64,000 nucleotides of DNA, from positions 27,004 through 91,003 of the forward strand of contig CAMXCT020002658.1 in assembly GCA_947184155.2 (NCBI GenBank). Reading direction: 5' to 3'. The notes under the pieces were generated by a model. It was given only the letters and a program-made list of their open reading frames with translations. It was not told where the DNA came from and ran no database searches. The position numbers and the translations under genes are program-made. Source of the DNA: Cladocopium goreaui (lineage: Eukaryota; Sar; Dinophyceae; Suessiales; Symbiodiniaceae). Below are positions 24,801 through 31,440 of the stretch, piece by piece (positions within the stretch are counted from its first letter, which is position 1; each line of letters starts with the position of its first letter).

Positions 24801-27800
24801 AACCATATATATTAACCATATATTAGCCATATATTAACCATATATTAACCATATATTAACCATATATTACCCATAAATCAACCATATATTAACCATATAT
24901 TAATCATATATATATATACACACCATATATTAACCATATATTAACCATATATTAACCATATATTAACCATATATTAACCATACATTAGCCATATATTAAC
25001 CATATATTAACCATATATTAACCATATATTAACCATATATTAACCATATATGCACCATATATTAACCATATATTAACCATATATAAACCATTAATATGTT
25101 AATTGTTTTAATCATTTTTAAAGTTATTTTAACATTTATTTCGGATTTAGTGGAGGTACTGCTTGGCAATAGGGCCAATATATTTTTGAAGAACGCGGTT
25201 GATGAGTCAAATGCATTGCCTCACCATACCTCACCATACCTCACCATACCGCACCATACCCCACCAGACCTCACCATACCTCACCATACCGCACCATACC
25301 TCACCATACCTCACCATACCTCACCATACGTCACCATACCTCACCATACGTCACGTGCCTTCTTCGTTTTTGCAACCTGTTGAAGCGTGACCGTCATCAG
25401 TAGAGCCATGCTCGTGGTTTGCCACAAGTTTCCTCGAACGAGTTCACCACATTGTTGCATTTATCTTCCCCAGGTGTGACCTGGAAGGGTCGTAGGTGGA
25501 GGTTTGAGGGTCGTAGGCGCGTAAAACTTGCATATGTTAAATCCCCATGGTTAATCCCATGTTTTCAACCGTTTGACTCTCCTTAAATTTCCCGCGAGGC
25601 CTCGGTGCGCCGACCTCCTTCGCTGCGAGGGCAGGCGATTGAATCACCGTTGTTGTGGTTTTCCGTAATTGGGGGTACCCCGAAATTATAGTGGAAATTC
25701 TGGTGGAAAATCCCAGAATTTCTGGTTTATAGTGGAAAATCCCCGAAATTGATGGTTTATAGTGGAAAATCCCCGAAGTTGATGGTTTTTAGTGGAAAAT
25801 CCCAGAAATTCTGGTGAAATAAATGGAACATAGTTGATGATTTGGATGATTTGGAAACCAAATGGATTTTCCATTTGATGATTTTGATGATTTGATGGTT
25901 ATTAGATAATTGTTGATGTTATGTGGGTAAATTATAACGACCTTACTGCGACCGAAACCGCATGATTCAGGTTAATGAAATCATAATTTACCCAGATAAT
26001 TGGGGGTACCCCAAAATTGATGGCTTATGGTGGAAAATCCGAGAATCAAATGGATGATTTGGGGGGGTTACCCCATGACTTAGGAAACGTTTCATTTGAG
26101 CAGTGGCTCCTAAATCCCTGTTGTTTCATGATTGTAAATGGAAAAACGGATATTAAAAACATATACAGAAGACGTAACAATATGATATTTGGGTTTGTCT
26201 GAGAATAGGGCATACCAGGATGCTATAGGTACTGTACATGATAGCCACATTTAGGGAAGAATTGGTCATGTTACCGTTTTCTACACCCAGTTTCCCACCC
26301 TTGTAGTCCCTTGTAGTCTGGTGTGTTCGGAGCAGCCATGTGACCCAAGGATGGGAGGACAGAATTACCACATCGAGAAAGAGGAGCTGTTTATTTTGCA
26401 TTTTTTGGGATAAGAATTTGATTCTGGAATCACAGCCAGAATCACTGTGATCTACTCTAGGTATTCCAGGTATTCCACTAGATACAGTAGCTTAAATTCT
26501 GCCACCTCGATATCGGGATGGGTCAAAACCTAAGCATATTTAGGGGAACAACCATCCATTCACCAACTATTTTAAGAACATAATCGTTATTTTCACGGCC
26601 AGCTCTCCGCAAGGTAGTCAAGACTCAACAGGTGGGCGAAGAACGTTTCTGGGTGACCCGAAATTTCGGATTTCGCCAACAAAAAAACATTGAGAAATAG
26701 ATGCTATACAAAGTGGCCCCCCGCTAATGAAATAGCTGAGTTGGTGAGTTGATAAGTCCGATGTCACTATGTTTTATGGTAGGGGGGTTTACAACAAACT
26801 TATGAGTGGGGGAACCCGCATTGTAGAAACAAGCAGAATGGGGGTCTCTGGGTCACCTGGGATATGCATTATATAGTCATCATCAACGGAATTTTTTGGT
26901 TTGTTTTACATCCTAGCTGGGATGATGATACCGATTGATGATTTCAGTTTTCGGTTGGGCTGAAGCTACCAACCAGAAAAATAAGCAGAAAGAATATACG
27001 AAGAGCATGGCAAGCAACCTGCACTTCTTCGATCCCCAAAGTGGCTCAGCTTTGGGTCGATCTGATCATATCTGACGTGGAAAACTTTTGAACCTGAGAT
27101 CAGCTAAAAGAGATTTAGCCCCAATTTGACATAGCTATTGAAGATCACCATTTTTATCGGAAAATCATGGAGGGTACTTTAAGCTGATTGGTGGTTTGGA
27201 ACATTTTTTATTTTCCCCAAATAGTTGGGATGATGATCCAATCTGACTAATATTTTTCAGGGGGGCTGAAACCACCAACCAGTAAGTGATATCCAAAAGG
27301 CAACTGCAAATCGGCCAGGCGGTCTCACACGCGGTGGGCACACTCAGTGTAGAGTTCAGAACCGGGACGACGGACGACTGGGCTCGACGGTAGCTGAAGC
27401 GGGACTGGTGTCATAGAGTTGGATGATGGGAAAATTTTCAGGAACCCCCATGGAAACCCTTATATTTGATGGTAAAAACCATGGTTTCCTGTAGATTTTC
27501 CCTTAAACCAATCCATTGAAAGTGTTTTTTCTGCAATTTTTGAAACCCAGACCGTGGTGTTTTTCCAGTCTGTTCAAAGTTTCGCATCAGAAAAGGGGTT
27601 CCTCGGGACAACTAGGTGACGAGTTGAAGAGTTGAGCATCACGGTGGTTTTACAGCTTTTCTCGATCCCAAAACGTAAAGTGAAACCACACACCAAAAAA
27701 TATGCGCTTTGTCCTGGACATACTTGTTTCCCACCATTTGTGGCTACGGCTACTGGATCTGTTCCTTTCGAGGATCCGTTTTTTGTTGCGGATGGGGGAT

Positions 27801-28550
27801 GGGATATCTGAGATATTTGTGCATCAAAATGACTTCGTCCATACTAAGCTCTGCTAAGATCGAGGGCATCATCCGCTCGCTGGAAGACGGTTCAATCACC
27901 GAGGAACCAGCAGGCCGTGCGTGGTCATTTGGGGATGATGGCATTCAGCCATTGTTGGGGGCTACATGGATCAATGGAATTGGTGTTTCTTGATGGCTAA
28001 AAATCTTGTTTTATTTGCCGAATAATATTCTATGTGTAAAAACAATGGATCTGGAACATTTTCATGACGACCTCACTGGTATGACGTCACTGGAATGATG
28101 GGTAGAGATGGGAATTGGAGGCAACTATCTCCAGCTAAGAACCTGACCTGGCTGCCATCTTTCGTAGCCAGGTTTCTGCTCGGTGACCAATGAAGTTGGC
28201 CGACAATTTCCTTCCCAATCCATGTTCTTCAATGTTGTTCATGCAACATCATCGAAAGCTCAGGAATCTCAATCTTCAATGTGCTGTACCATACCCAAGT
28301 GTATTTTTGATACATGTTCATACAACATTTGATACACTATATCCAACCATATTTACACACATATATATATACACATAAATATAATACATATAATACATAT
28401 ATAATCCATCATATATGTGAAAACTCATTTTTGCCAAGCCCGGAGCGCCCGCGGGAATACGCAAAATGGTCATTCATGGGCGCGCAGGCCGGGTTCCAAC
28501 GGGTGGAACGCGGAGTGGAATTGATCAACAAGACTGTGCACGTAGACTGA
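778..28550 (+). CDS. Gene A: unidentified multi-exon gene, possibly 5' partial, ends at 28550
   Basis: Seen: about 20 short segments between 778 and 28550 with exon-like codon use, most bounded by AG acceptors and GT/GC/GA donors, whose phases chain to a TGA at 28548-28550. Conceptual length is about 585 residues. The product is mainly helical and shows no signal peptide, long hydrophobic helix or motif I recognise; a helical-repeat protein is possible. Exons 6 to 8 have two competing frame sets, and other exons may be missed. A start was not found, so the gene may begin left of the window. Introns hold the same palindromic elements as gene B, and one of 5.3 kb holds a broken transposon. Not identified; I give no function. 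Confidence 0.45.
923..1035. repeat. GGTTTCCTAAAATGGGGGTACCCC element
   Basis: GGTTTCCTAAAATGGGGGTA at the left and CCTATGACTTAGGACACC at the right. Related pieces are at 12205, 13381, 16782, 25664, 26060, 28660 and 34395; a seventh, looser palindromic family. Confidence 0.55.
1502..1705 (+). other. Unassigned open frame, 67 codons
   Basis: An ATG-started frame in gene A intron 1 with no recognised motif, no clear splice sites and AT-rich codons. Most likely chance; recorded because it is one of the few non-repetitive frames in 0.9-2.1 kb. Confidence 0.15.
2113..3372. repeat. GGAT/GGCT/GGGT minisatellite, 1.26 kb
   Basis: A tetranucleotide-based array (GGAT with ordered GGCT, GGGT, GTAT and GCAT variants) with a higher-order unit of roughly 60-85 bp: CTGGGTGGGTGGATGGATG, TATGGGTGGGTGGATGCATG. 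It is open in several frames on both strands, giving Trp-Met-Asp-Gly or His-Pro-Ser-Ile repeats up to 466 codons. I regard those as translation of a satellite, not genes. A few single-base slips at 2458-2640 break the register. Confidence 0.95.
3753..3810 (+). CDS. Gene A exon 2 (candidate)
   Basis: After [31 protein letters not shown] donor at 3811 leaves phase 1. The sequence at this donor (GAGGCCCGAA) resembles that at the next exon start (GAGCCCGAGAA), a possible insertion-site repeat. Confidence 0.42.
3939..4050. repeat. Family-3 related element, GGGGGGCCTCACCTT variant
   Basis: CTAAGTTGGTTGAAAAGTTCA at the left and TTATAAACCAACG, GGGGGGCCTCACCTT at the right. A second copy of the same variant is at 56592-56734. 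Confidence 0.6.
5184..5305. repeat. Family-1 element, CAGTTCGC subfamily
   Basis: Starts TACCCTCCGGTGGGCTAACAG and ends CTGTTAGTCAGTTTACCAGAGGGTA. The inner arms (AACAGTTCGC / GCAAACTGTT) differ from the common AACATAGCTA type, showing a subfamily. Confidence 0.7.
5858..5963. repeat. Family-1 palindromic element
   Basis: TACCCTCTGG start, CCAGAGGGTA end, inner arms ACATAGCTAT / ATAGCTATGT, 106 bp. A solo right half lies at 6116-6141. Confidence 0.85.
8035..8126. repeat. Family-5 element
   Basis: CATAGAATTGGATGATGGGA, then AAATTTACAGGAAA pairing with TTTCCTGTAGATTT. About 92 bp. Lies 54 bases before gene A exon 3. Confidence 0.78.
8180..8234 (+). CDS. Gene A exon 3 (candidate)
   Basis: After CATCTGTCAG two spare bases, then [17 protein letters not shown], ending at a consensus donor TG-GTGAGT. 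Joins exon 2 in phase as PPG-AREE. Another frame is also open, so moderate confidence only. Confidence 0.4.
9245..9333 (+). CDS. Gene A exon 4 (candidate)
   Basis: Encodes [29 protein letters not shown], an amphipathic helical stretch with exon-like codons. Acceptor could be at 9237 or 9244; 9244 gives the phase required by exon 3. GA donor at 9334. Confidence 0.45.
9383..9486. repeat. Family-1 palindromic element
   Basis: Near-perfect 104-bp copy with TACCCTCTGGTAATTTAACA at the left end and TTAGTTTACCAGAGGGTA at the right end. In the intron after gene A exon 4. Confidence 0.88.
10058..10174. repeat. Family-1 element, degenerate right end
   Basis: Left end TACCCTCTGGCAAACTGTTA; right end decayed to TTTACCAGGCCGAGTA. 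Confidence 0.6.
10800..10897. repeat. Family-2 palindromic element
   Basis: CTGGTTGGTGGTTT at the left, AAACCACAAACCAG at the right, centre with TATTGGGAATAATGATCCCAA and TTTTTCAGAGGGG. About 98 bp. Confidence 0.85.
10960..11082 (+). CDS. Gene A exon 5
   Basis: After TGGCTGCAG the frame is open for [40 protein letters not shown]. Strongly coding-like, with GC-ending codons in an AT-rich setting. It reads as paired helices, such as one repeat of a TPR-like or other solenoid; not assigned. GC donor at 11083 leaves phase 1. Confidence 0.6.
11548..11650. repeat. Family-1 element, degenerate
   Basis: Left end TAGCCTCTGGTAAACTCACAG, inner TTTGCGAACTGG, right arm GGCAAACTGTTAGTCAG; the outer right terminus is lost. 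Confidence 0.5.
11755..11910. repeat. Family-1 element, enlarged (156 bp)
   Basis: Intact termini (TACCCTCTGG, CCAGAGGGTA) but the centre is duplicated: the CACTAT/CACCATTTTCAATGG segment occurs twice. Confidence 0.75.
12060..12315 (+). repeat. Direct repeat unit A of a 250-bp segmental duplication
   Basis: From CACCATTTTCGATGAATTTC through GAAGGGTACTAGCCAACTTT, AATAGGGGTACCCCC to GTTAGGCACTTCCCATATTT. The second copy is at 13230-13493. Confidence 0.85.
12331..12457 (+). CDS. Gene A exon 6 (frame uncertain)
   Basis: A GC-rich island between AT-rich flanks. With acceptor TTAAG at 12330 the frame gives [40 protein letters not shown], ending at CG-GTGTGT (phase 2), and it joins exon 5 in phase. 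A second frame is also open here ([16 protein letters not shown]), so the frame is not certain. It directly follows a 250-bp sequence that recurs at 13.2-13.5 kb. Confidence 0.45.
12836..12943. repeat. Family-1 palindromic element
   Basis: 108 bp, TACCCTCTGGTAATTTAACA to GTTCACCAGAGGGTA. In the intron between gene A exons 6 and 7. Confidence 0.85.
13230..13493 (+). repeat. Direct repeat unit B of a 250-bp segmental duplication
   Basis: Same sequence as 12060-12315 with few differences, about 1.18 kb downstream. The duplicated part ends where exon 6 of gene A begins in the first copy; the second copy continues into other sequence. Confidence 0.85.
13763..13820 (+). CDS. Gene A exon 7 (frame uncertain)
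   Basis: After CGAATCCAG. Two frames are open: [19 protein letters not shown] (ends phase 1 at the GT) or [19 protein letters not shown] (needs a GA donor a few bases earlier). The GT at 13821 is the first base pair of a family-1 palindromic element, so the intron would start exactly at the element. Confidence 0.42.
13823..13926. repeat. Family-1 element abutting an inferred 5' splice site
   Basis: The preceding GT (13821-13822) plus TACCCTCTGG would be the donor of gene A exon 7. The right end has decayed to TTTACAAGAGGTTA, so the acceptor function has moved to 14453. Confidence 0.8.
14106..14172. repeat. Family-5 element, partial
   Basis: GATCTGAAAATGGGAAAATAC, then TGGTTTCCGGTTAAGATTTTC and CAACCAATCCATTGAT; truncated left arm. 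Confidence 0.45.
14226..14332. repeat. Family-1 element with GT...AG at its exact ends
   Basis: Reads GTTACCCTCTGG at the left and CCAGAGGGTAG at the right, so the whole 107-bp element has the outer form of a GT-AG intron. It lies within a larger intron in my model. Confidence 0.85.
14454..14551 (+). CDS. Gene A exon 8 (frame uncertain)
   Basis: After TCTCTTCCAG. One frame reads [31 protein letters not shown] with typical GC-ending codons; another reads [32 protein letters not shown] to a GT donor at 14552. Both can leave phase 1 for exon 9. Codon use favours the first, splice signal the second. Confidence 0.42.
14647..14724. repeat. Two adjacent 10-bp tandem repeats
   Basis: AAAACTCAAC about four times, then TTGAGACCTC about five times, just before gene A exon 9. 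Confidence 0.9.
14749..14822 (+). CDS. Gene A exon 9 (candidate)
   Basis: Encodes [24 protein letters not shown]; very GC-rich in an AT-rich setting. Acceptor TTAAAG at 14748, GC donor at 14823 (phase 0). The frame hits TGA at 14826 if unspliced. Confidence 0.45.
14965..15030 (+). CDS. Gene A exon 10
   Basis: Twenty-two codons between a good acceptor (ACCATCCGCAG) and a consensus donor (GAA-GTGAGA): [22 protein letters not shown]. Other frames are interrupted. Confidence 0.58.
15207..15303 (+). CDS. Gene A exon 11
   Basis: After TTTCTGATTAG in phase 0: [35 protein letters not shown] donor at 15304 gives the phase needed by exon 12. The frame reads on to a TAG at 15327, so a terminal exon is an alternative. 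Confidence 0.5.
16001..16098. repeat. Family-2 palindromic element
   Basis: CTGGTTGGTGGTTTCAAACA to AAAACCACCAACCAG. Variant centre with ATATGGGATAATCCTTCCCAT. Confidence 0.85.
16274..16377. repeat. Family-1 palindromic element
   Basis: 104 bp with both arms of the TTAA type (GGTAATTTAAC / GTTAAATTACC), giving a very regular hairpin. Confidence 0.88.
16423..16576 (+). CDS. Gene A exon 12
   Basis: The longest exon of the chain, starting just downstream of a family-1 element. Encodes [50 protein letters not shown], ending AG-GTTTAT (phase 2). Codon use is exon-like throughout. Confidence 0.58.
17219..17323. repeat. Family-2 palindromic element
   Basis: CTGATTGGTGGTTTGGAACA to TATACCACCAACCAG, including the longer GACGAACTCATATTTTTCAG variant. 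Confidence 0.85.
17538..17665. repeat. Family-6 palindromic element
   Basis: CATTTCAGGATCCTAAATTGG to AATCTAGGATCCTGAAATGG, inner arms GGAGGTAC / GTACCTCC and AAGGCC / GGCCTT. Confidence 0.82.
17734..17810 (+). CDS. Gene A exon 13
   Basis: After [34 protein letters not shown], ending ATG-G-GTCGAA (GT donor, phase 1). Fits exon 12 and exon 14 phases exactly. Confidence 0.52.
17838..17902. repeat. CATGGGATTTT tandem repeat
   Basis: Six copies of an 11-bp unit, 28 bases after gene A exon 13. Confidence 0.9.
18764..18836 (+). CDS. Gene A exon 14
   Basis: A strong acceptor (TTTCTTTCTCCCAG) and AG-GTGATG donor enclose [23 protein letters not shown]. Phase 1 in, phase 2 out. Confidence 0.62.
18875..19001. 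repeat. Family-3 element, ACAATGTGAGG variant
   Basis: Left TACAATGTGAGGCCCCCAAGA, right TCTTGGGTGCCTCACATTGTA, inner arms AAGTTGGTTTA / TAAACCAACTT. A 127-bp palindrome. Confidence 0.82.
19285..19388. repeat. Family-1 palindromic element
   Basis: 104 bp, almost the reverse-complement arrangement of the copy at 16274 in its centre. Its right end TACCAGAGGGTAAG is 28 bases before gene A exon 15. Confidence 0.88.
19417..19532 (+). CDS. Gene A exon 15
   Basis: Encodes [38 protein letters not shown]. Lies 28 bases after a family-1 element. The spare C completes Ser from exon 14; GT donor at 19533, phase 1. Confidence 0.6.
19725..19796 (+). CDS. Gene A exon 16
   Basis: After [30 protein letters not shown], then G before a GT at 19797. 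The frame is also open upstream (PAYGWIPRE from 19701), so the acceptor is chosen by phase only. Confidence 0.5.
20338..20470. repeat. Family-3 palindromic element
   Basis: ACAGGATGGGGCCCCCAAGA to GGGGGCCCCATCCTGT, with GTTGGTTTATAA / TTATAAACCAAC inner arms. Confidence 0.88.
20657..20760. repeat. Family-1 palindromic element
   Basis: 104 bp, TACCCTCTGGTAATTTAACA to TTAGTTTACCAGAGGGTA, in gene A intron 16. Confidence 0.88.
21430..21555. repeat. Family-3 palindromic element
   Basis: ACAGGATGGGGCCCCATAG to GGGGCCCCATCCTGT, about 126 bp. Confidence 0.88.
21954..22009 (+). CDS. Gene A exon 17
   Basis: Clean splice signals: CTGCTGCCAG before, GAG-GTAAGA after. With the phase from exon 16 it reads [18 protein letters not shown]. 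Another open frame gives a Trp-rich product and was disfavoured. Confidence 0.52.
22560..24110 (+). pseudogene. Broken PD-(D/E)XK (RecB/Cas4-like fold) nuclease gene of a mobile element
   Basis: Pieces of one protein lie in successive frames: [20 protein letters not shown] (22566 on), then [32 protein letters not shown] to about 23127, a possible LVDCKRT at 23169-23189, [20 protein letters not shown] and [17 protein letters not shown] (23160-23450), then a low-complexity Ala/Ser/Gln tail (23850-24110). Known: in this nuclease superfamily a GxIDF Asp is followed by a D/E-x-K strand and a later QLxxYRxxL helix; all three elements can be seen. At least three frame changes and a TAA at 23125 break it, so it is a pseudogene. 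Host element type not determined. Confidence 0.55.
24640..25092. repeat. TTAACCATATA satellite
   Basis: About forty copies of an 11-bp unit (ATATTAACCAT) with occasional TATATA extensions, inside the mobile-element relic. Confidence 0.95.
25217..25353. repeat. CTCACCATAC decamer satellite, short array
   Basis: Fourteen or so copies of TCACCATAC[C/G] following the second direct repeat. The same decamer forms a longer array at 28770-29165. Confidence 0.95.
25676..25825. repeat. About 30-bp tandem repeat
   Basis: Four to five units of the type GATGGTTTATAGTGGAAAATC with CCCGAAATT spacers. Confidence 0.8.
25922..25996. repeat. Family-4 palindromic element (short)
   Basis: GTGGGTAAATTATAACGACC to CATAATTTACCCAG; only 75 bp, with part of the centre missing. 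Confidence 0.7.
26707..26825. repeat. Family-3 element, diverged
   Basis: TACAAAGTGGCCCCCCGCTAA to AGTGGGGGAACCCGCATTGTA; central arms partly decayed. Confidence 0.6.
27184..27282. repeat. Family-2 palindromic element
   Basis: CTGATTGGTGGTTTGGAACA to GAAACCACCAACCAG, 37 bases before gene A exon 18; the terminal AG is followed by TAAGTG. Confidence 0.85.
27319..27389 (+). CDS. Gene A exon 18 (candidate)
   Basis: After ATCGGCCAG in phase 0: [23 protein letters not shown], with GT at 27390 (phase 2). A second frame is open here too. Confidence 0.42.
27412..27520. repeat. Family-5 element
   Basis: CATAGAGTTGGATGATGGGA to CTTAAACCAATCCATTGAA; same body as the copy at 8035 with an extra CCCATGGAAA. 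It lies 22 bases after gene A exon 18. Confidence 0.82.
27849..27920 (+). CDS. Gene A exon 19
   Basis: After [32 protein letters not shown], then GC before GT at 27921 (phase 2). The acidic helical sequence is well formed in this frame. Confidence 0.55.
28439..28550 (+). CDS. Gene A terminal exon with stop
   Basis: After [46 protein letters not shown] and TGA at 28548-28550. GC-ending codons contrast with AT-rich flanks. The stop is followed at once by (GA)n and (GATA)n simple repeats. Confidence 0.58.
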
Positions 28551-28590
28551 GAGAGAGAGAGAGAGATAGATAGATAGATAGATAGATATA
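28550..28590. repeat. (GA)n(GATA)n simple repeat
   Basis: GAGAGA then GATAGATA, immediately after the stop codon of gene A. Confidence 0.9.
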
Positions 28591-28744
28591 TATATACATT
28601 TTTAAATGGGGGGTAAGCAAAAACCAAAGGTATCAATACTGAAATTGTTGAATTTTGGATGATTTGGTACCCCCATTTCAGGAACCACATACATTGCATT
28701 AATTACATTACATTACATTGCATTGCATTGCGTTGCCATTACCA

Positions 28745-29165
28745 TACCAGTACCATTACCATTACCATTTACCTCACCATACCTCACCACCGCACCATAC
28801 CCCACCATACCCCACCATACCTCACCATACCTCACCATACCTCACCATACCGCGCCATACCCCACCATACCCCACCATACCCCACCATGCCTCACCATAC
28901 CTCACCATGCCTCACCATACCTCACCATACCTCACCATACCTCACCATACCGCACCATACCGCACCATACCTCACCATACCTCACCATACCTCACCATAC
29001 GTCACCATACGTCACCATACGTCACCATACGTCACCATACCTCACCATACCTCACCATGACTCACCATACCTCACCATACCTCACCATACCTCACCATAC
29101 CTCACCATACCTCACCATACCTCACCATACCTCACCATACCTCACCATACCTCACCATACCTCAC
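28745..29165. repeat. CTCACCATAC decamer satellite, long array
   Basis: About forty units with C/T/G variants at fixed places (CCCACCATAC, GTCACCATAC). Open in all + frames because the unit is 10 bp without stops; not a gene. Confidence 0.95.
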
Positions 29166-29166
29166 C

Positions 29167-29455
29167 TGCCTCGCTGCCTCCCTACCTCCCTACCTCCCTG
29201 CCTCCCTACCTCCCTGCCTCCCTGCCTCCCTGCCTCCCTGCCTCCCTACCTCCCTACCTCCCTACCTCCCTACCTCCCTACCTCCCTACCTCCCTACCTC
29301 CCTACCTCCCTACCTCCCTACCTCCCTACCTCCCTACCTCCCTACCTCCCTACCTCCCTACCTCCCTACCTCCCTACCTCCCTACCTCCCTACTTCCCTA
29401 CCTCCCTACCTCCCTACCTCCCTACCTCCCTACCTCCCTACCTACCTACCTACCT
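29167..29455. repeat. CTACCTCC octamer satellite
   Basis: Some 35 copies of CTACCTCC or CTGCCTCC directly abutting the decamer array, ending in CTAC tetramers. Confidence 0.95.
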
Positions 29456-30414
29456 ACGATATGTATAGCCAACATTAGCCAACCACAATTTGCTGATTGT
29501 GGTTTTGAATATATTTTAGTCTTTCCGTCCCAGAATCCAAATGTTTCCAATTACACACGGTGAGCATCCCAGTGAGTCAGTCATAAAGAACACAACTTAA
29601 GTTGTCCTCGGACCGTGGCCGATTGCCACTGGTTTTTGTACTTGTTGGTTGCATTCCCCTGAGTGCTGCAATCTCCCAGATTCATGGGTTCCCCTTTGAC
29701 CCAAGACCCATACAAGGAACTGACACATTTCTATGGCTTATACTTATTATACCAAAGCAAAATGGACATATGTATTCATTGGTTTGTGATGGTTTGTGAC
29801 TGAGTCCCTTCGGGAAACATCTGAAATCTTTAGTGAATACCAAAACGATACATCCCAGCTTTGAGGTTGAACATGGATCCAGAGAATCCCAAAATGCAAA
29901 ACATGTCCGCCATCTACAAGAGTGGGCCGCCAGTTGTGCCCACTTATTCCATTTCATTTGGTCAAAACTACCATCAACTACTGTAATTGGGGTCGCTTAT
30001 GATTACAGCCTACTTGTGGTTAACGGGCCATGTTTGTTGGTTTTCGGCGTTGCTTTTCTACAAACATGTTTAGATGGAGAGACATACCTATTTTTGACTT
30101 TAGCAACCACTAAAAAGTCGGATAAATCATTTATCACCATGAAAGTAGGACTTTACTTTTCTATCTTTTGAGACTTGTGACTATACAAATGAAAAAAACA
30201 ACCTTTTCCCTTAAATTCATTGATTCCTGGGTAAATTATACCCAGTATGACCCATTATTCGCCATTTTTAATCATTATTTTATAATTATTAATAACTATT
30301 ACTCACTATTAACCATTATTTGCCATGATTAACCATTATTAATCACTATTAACCACTATTAACCACTATTAGGGAATCAGTTTCCACGTCTGCCGCTTGA
30401 GGCAGCCTCTGCAG

Positions 30415-30493
30415 CCTCCATTTGTTGTCACGTGGAACGCTTGCCGCGACAACAGCTCAGCGTGACCCGGTACAACCGGGACGGCCCGGGATG
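30415..30493 (+). CDS. Isolated exon-like segment
   Basis: After CTCTGCAG: SICCHVERLPRQQLSVTRYN, RDGPG, ending TG-GTGTAA. GC-ending codons in AT-rich DNA. I could not link it to gene A (which has a stop at 28550) or to gene B. Confidence 0.35.
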
Positions 30494-30539
30494 GTGTAAC
30501 TCCCCATTTAAACAAGCATTCTGGATCCCGTGTAGGTAA

Positions 30540-31190
30540 ATGATGGGACTTTATTGATGATCTGTCGACACCATTTGTTTGAAGATCTTGATGGAATCGA
30601 ATTTGTACCCCGATGCCCAAGTGGATGAAACAACTAAACGGCTCCTTCAAGTTACGTATCTGGTGGGCTACACGCTTGGGCGATAGTCATAAATCTGAAC
30701 ACCTTGTGGAAGCCATTCCAGCATGCTATCAAAGGCCTCCGAAAGACAAAGACAAGGAGAAGAACAAACAGGCTCCAGTTGATGTGGGTATCGACATGCC
30801 AACAGATGGCAAGCTTAGTTTCAATGCACATCACTTACCAATTTGCATAGTTACTTATCCTTCCGTGGCCTCTATGGAAATTCCTGAAAGGAAACCCACC
30901 TCAGGATTGCATCCCACTTTTCGCGGCTTTCTGCAGGCGCTTTGCCTAAAAGTGTGCTCAACAATAGCGCATCCTGAAGCATCGTCAGGTCGCCGTGGGA
31001 TCAGGAGCCAGCCTTGGGGTGATGAACTCGAAGAAATCCAAAAAATTGTGCCGAATTTCTACTCATGACCGTCTTGATGATCTCGAAGAGGACTTGGATC
31101 AGGGCCTAGATGTCCTTCCCTCGCCATTGAATCCTGGAAGAACGAAAATGTTGTCAATTCAGGAGGGCACGGAGGAGGAATGGTAGAGAA
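30540..31190 (+). pseudogene. Unidentified frameshifted ORF region
   Basis: The longest non-repetitive frame of the window (30613-31068, 151 codons) starts MPKWMKQLNGSFKLRIWW and contains a Lys/Asp-rich stretch (RPPKDKDKEKNKQ) and ends QKIVPNFYS. Other frames are coding-like before (LLQVTYLVGYTLG near 30650) and after it (31062-31186, DDLEEDLDQGLDVLP), suggesting one protein broken by indels. No family recognised; a decayed mobile element or recent retrocopy is possible. Confidence 0.35.
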
Positions 31191-31249
31191 TCCCTGGTGT
31201 TCCATCTTTTGCTGACCTGCCGTGTGAATCAGTTGCTTCTGATGACTGC

Positions 31250-31440
31250 AAGTTTACTCTCTTTTGACTACAAGTTTACGAGGCCCCGGTCTTTTTTTCC
31301 GTGCGGCGTTTGACGCCCTTGCTTGGACTTCTGCAACTCTGTTGCTCTTTTGACTACAAGTTTATGAGGCACCAGTCTTGTTTTCCCTGCAGCGTTTGAC
31401 GCCCTTGCTTGGACTTCTGCAACTCTGTTGCTCTTTTGGC
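31250..31440. repeat. About 92-bp tandem duplication
   Basis: CTCTTTTGACTACAAGTTTA, CGTTTGACGCCCTTGCTTGG and ACTTCTGCAACTCTGTTG occur twice in the same order. Confidence 0.9.

Larger units (their letters stand above)
22288..25217 (+). mobile_element. Mobile-element relic with 120-bp direct repeats and PD-(D/E)XK nuclease fragment
   Basis: The segment at 22288-22410 (TTTATTTCGGATTTAGTGG, then AAGAACGCGGTTGATGAGTC) recurs at 25097-25217 in the same orientation. Between them are nuclease-like frames at 22560-24110 and an 11-bp satellite. The direct repeats could be terminal repeats of an element or a partial second copy. It sits in gene A intron 17, same strand. Confidence 0.5.

Noticed and set aside
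28659..29563. A 281-codon His/Pro/Tyr-rich frame
   Set aside because: Translation of the decamer and octamer satellites.
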